Shown here one piece after another: positions 6,161-6,367 of a stretch of DNA of 6,367 bases. The first letter of the stretch is position 1; each line of letters opens with the position of its first letter. Source of the DNA: Lachnospiraceae bacterium UBA1267 (GTDB taxonomy: Bacteria > Bacillota > Clostridia > Lachnospirales > Lachnospiraceae); NCBI GenBank assembly GCA_002308115.1, contig DBVJ01000028.1, positions 449 to 6,815 of the forward strand, in the 5' to 3' direction. The notes beneath the pieces are model-generated. The model had not been told where the DNA came from and ran no database searches. It was given only the letters and a program-made list of their open reading frames with translations. The translations under genes and the position numbers were made by a program.

Positions 6161-6367
6161 ATTGTTCCTGAAGCCTGGCCCGTTTCCTGGCCGCTCTTCT
6201 CTTCGCCCTCATCTGGAAGAAGACAAAGTAGAAGCAGGAAACCAAAGCGCCCGCAAAGAGCACCGCCGCCATTGCGTCCGAGAGCCAGTGGACGCCGGAG
6301 AACAGCGACATGAGGAAGGAGAACAGCGCCAGCGCATAACAGCCGACCTGCACATAAAGCTGGCCGG
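6159..6367 (-). CDS. PAP2-like membrane phosphatase, C-terminal fragment (5' end beyond window)
   Basis: The frame is open from the right edge to the TAA at 6159-6161, giving the last 68 residues or so. Two hydrophobic segments flank GVHWLSD, the recognisable third motif of the PAP2 (phosphatidic acid phosphatase type 2 / acid phosphatase) family, supplying the motif His and Asp. The protein ends in a very basic tail (MRAKRRAARKRARLQEQ), expected to be cytoplasmic. Family enzymes remove phosphate from membrane lipids or undecaprenyl pyrophosphate. Odd point: the usual SR that precedes this motif is replaced by MS (LMSLFSGVHW), so the phosphate-binding Arg of this motif appears to be missing. 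The GTG at 6353 is unlikely to be the start, since codons continue open to the edge and motifs 1 and 2 would be missing. Family assignment rests on one motif. Confidence 0.7.
   Translation of the reverse strand, partial: GQLYVQVGCYALALFSFLMSLFSGVHWLSDAMAAVLFAGALVSCFYFVFFQMRAKRRAARKRARLQEQ

Overview
The window looks like a moderately G+C-rich Gram-positive chromosome segment, most likely from an anaerobic Clostridia-type member of the Bacillota. The pointers are strong GGAGG-type ribosome binding sites, consensus housekeeping (sigma-A type) promoters, a sugar-binding protein made as a lipoprotein (lipobox LAAC), and compact intrinsic terminators. This placement is inference; no rRNA or other marker gene is present.

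From right to left on the minus strand lies a carbohydrate-uptake block. It holds a ChvE-type sugar-binding lipoprotein (4060-5202), a double-domain sugar ABC ATPase of the MmsA/GguA type (2379-3929), and a permease of the MmsB/GguB type (1202-2389) that overlaps the ATPase gene by 11 bases. A FucI/AraA-like sugar isomerase follows (start at 1082) and runs off the left edge. It was found by reading the minus strand directly, because the frame has no stop inside the window. Together they suggest import of a monosaccharide followed by aldose-ketose isomerisation. The exact sugar cannot be read from the sequence. No sugar kinase, aldolase or regulator is present.

Control elements are easy to see. 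A consensus promoter (TTGACA-17-TACAAT) drives the binding protein, with a dyad just downstream of its predicted start point. Two tandem hairpins, one of them terminator-like, separate the binding-protein gene from the ATPase gene. A second promoter (TTGACG-17-TATGAT) sits before the isomerase, with its -35 box enclosed by a 17-bp inverted repeat.

Divergently on the plus strand, with its own consensus promoter (TTGAAA-17-TATGAT), is a ComB-family protein (2-phosphosulfolactate phosphatase family, 5408-6106). It ends at a bidirectional terminator (6132-6160). On the other side, converging from the right edge, is the C-terminal end of a PAP2-type membrane phosphatase-like protein that lacks the usual arginine of the third catalytic motif. 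All stretches longer than about 100 bases are accounted for, and no mobile element, tRNA, rRNA or CRISPR array was seen.
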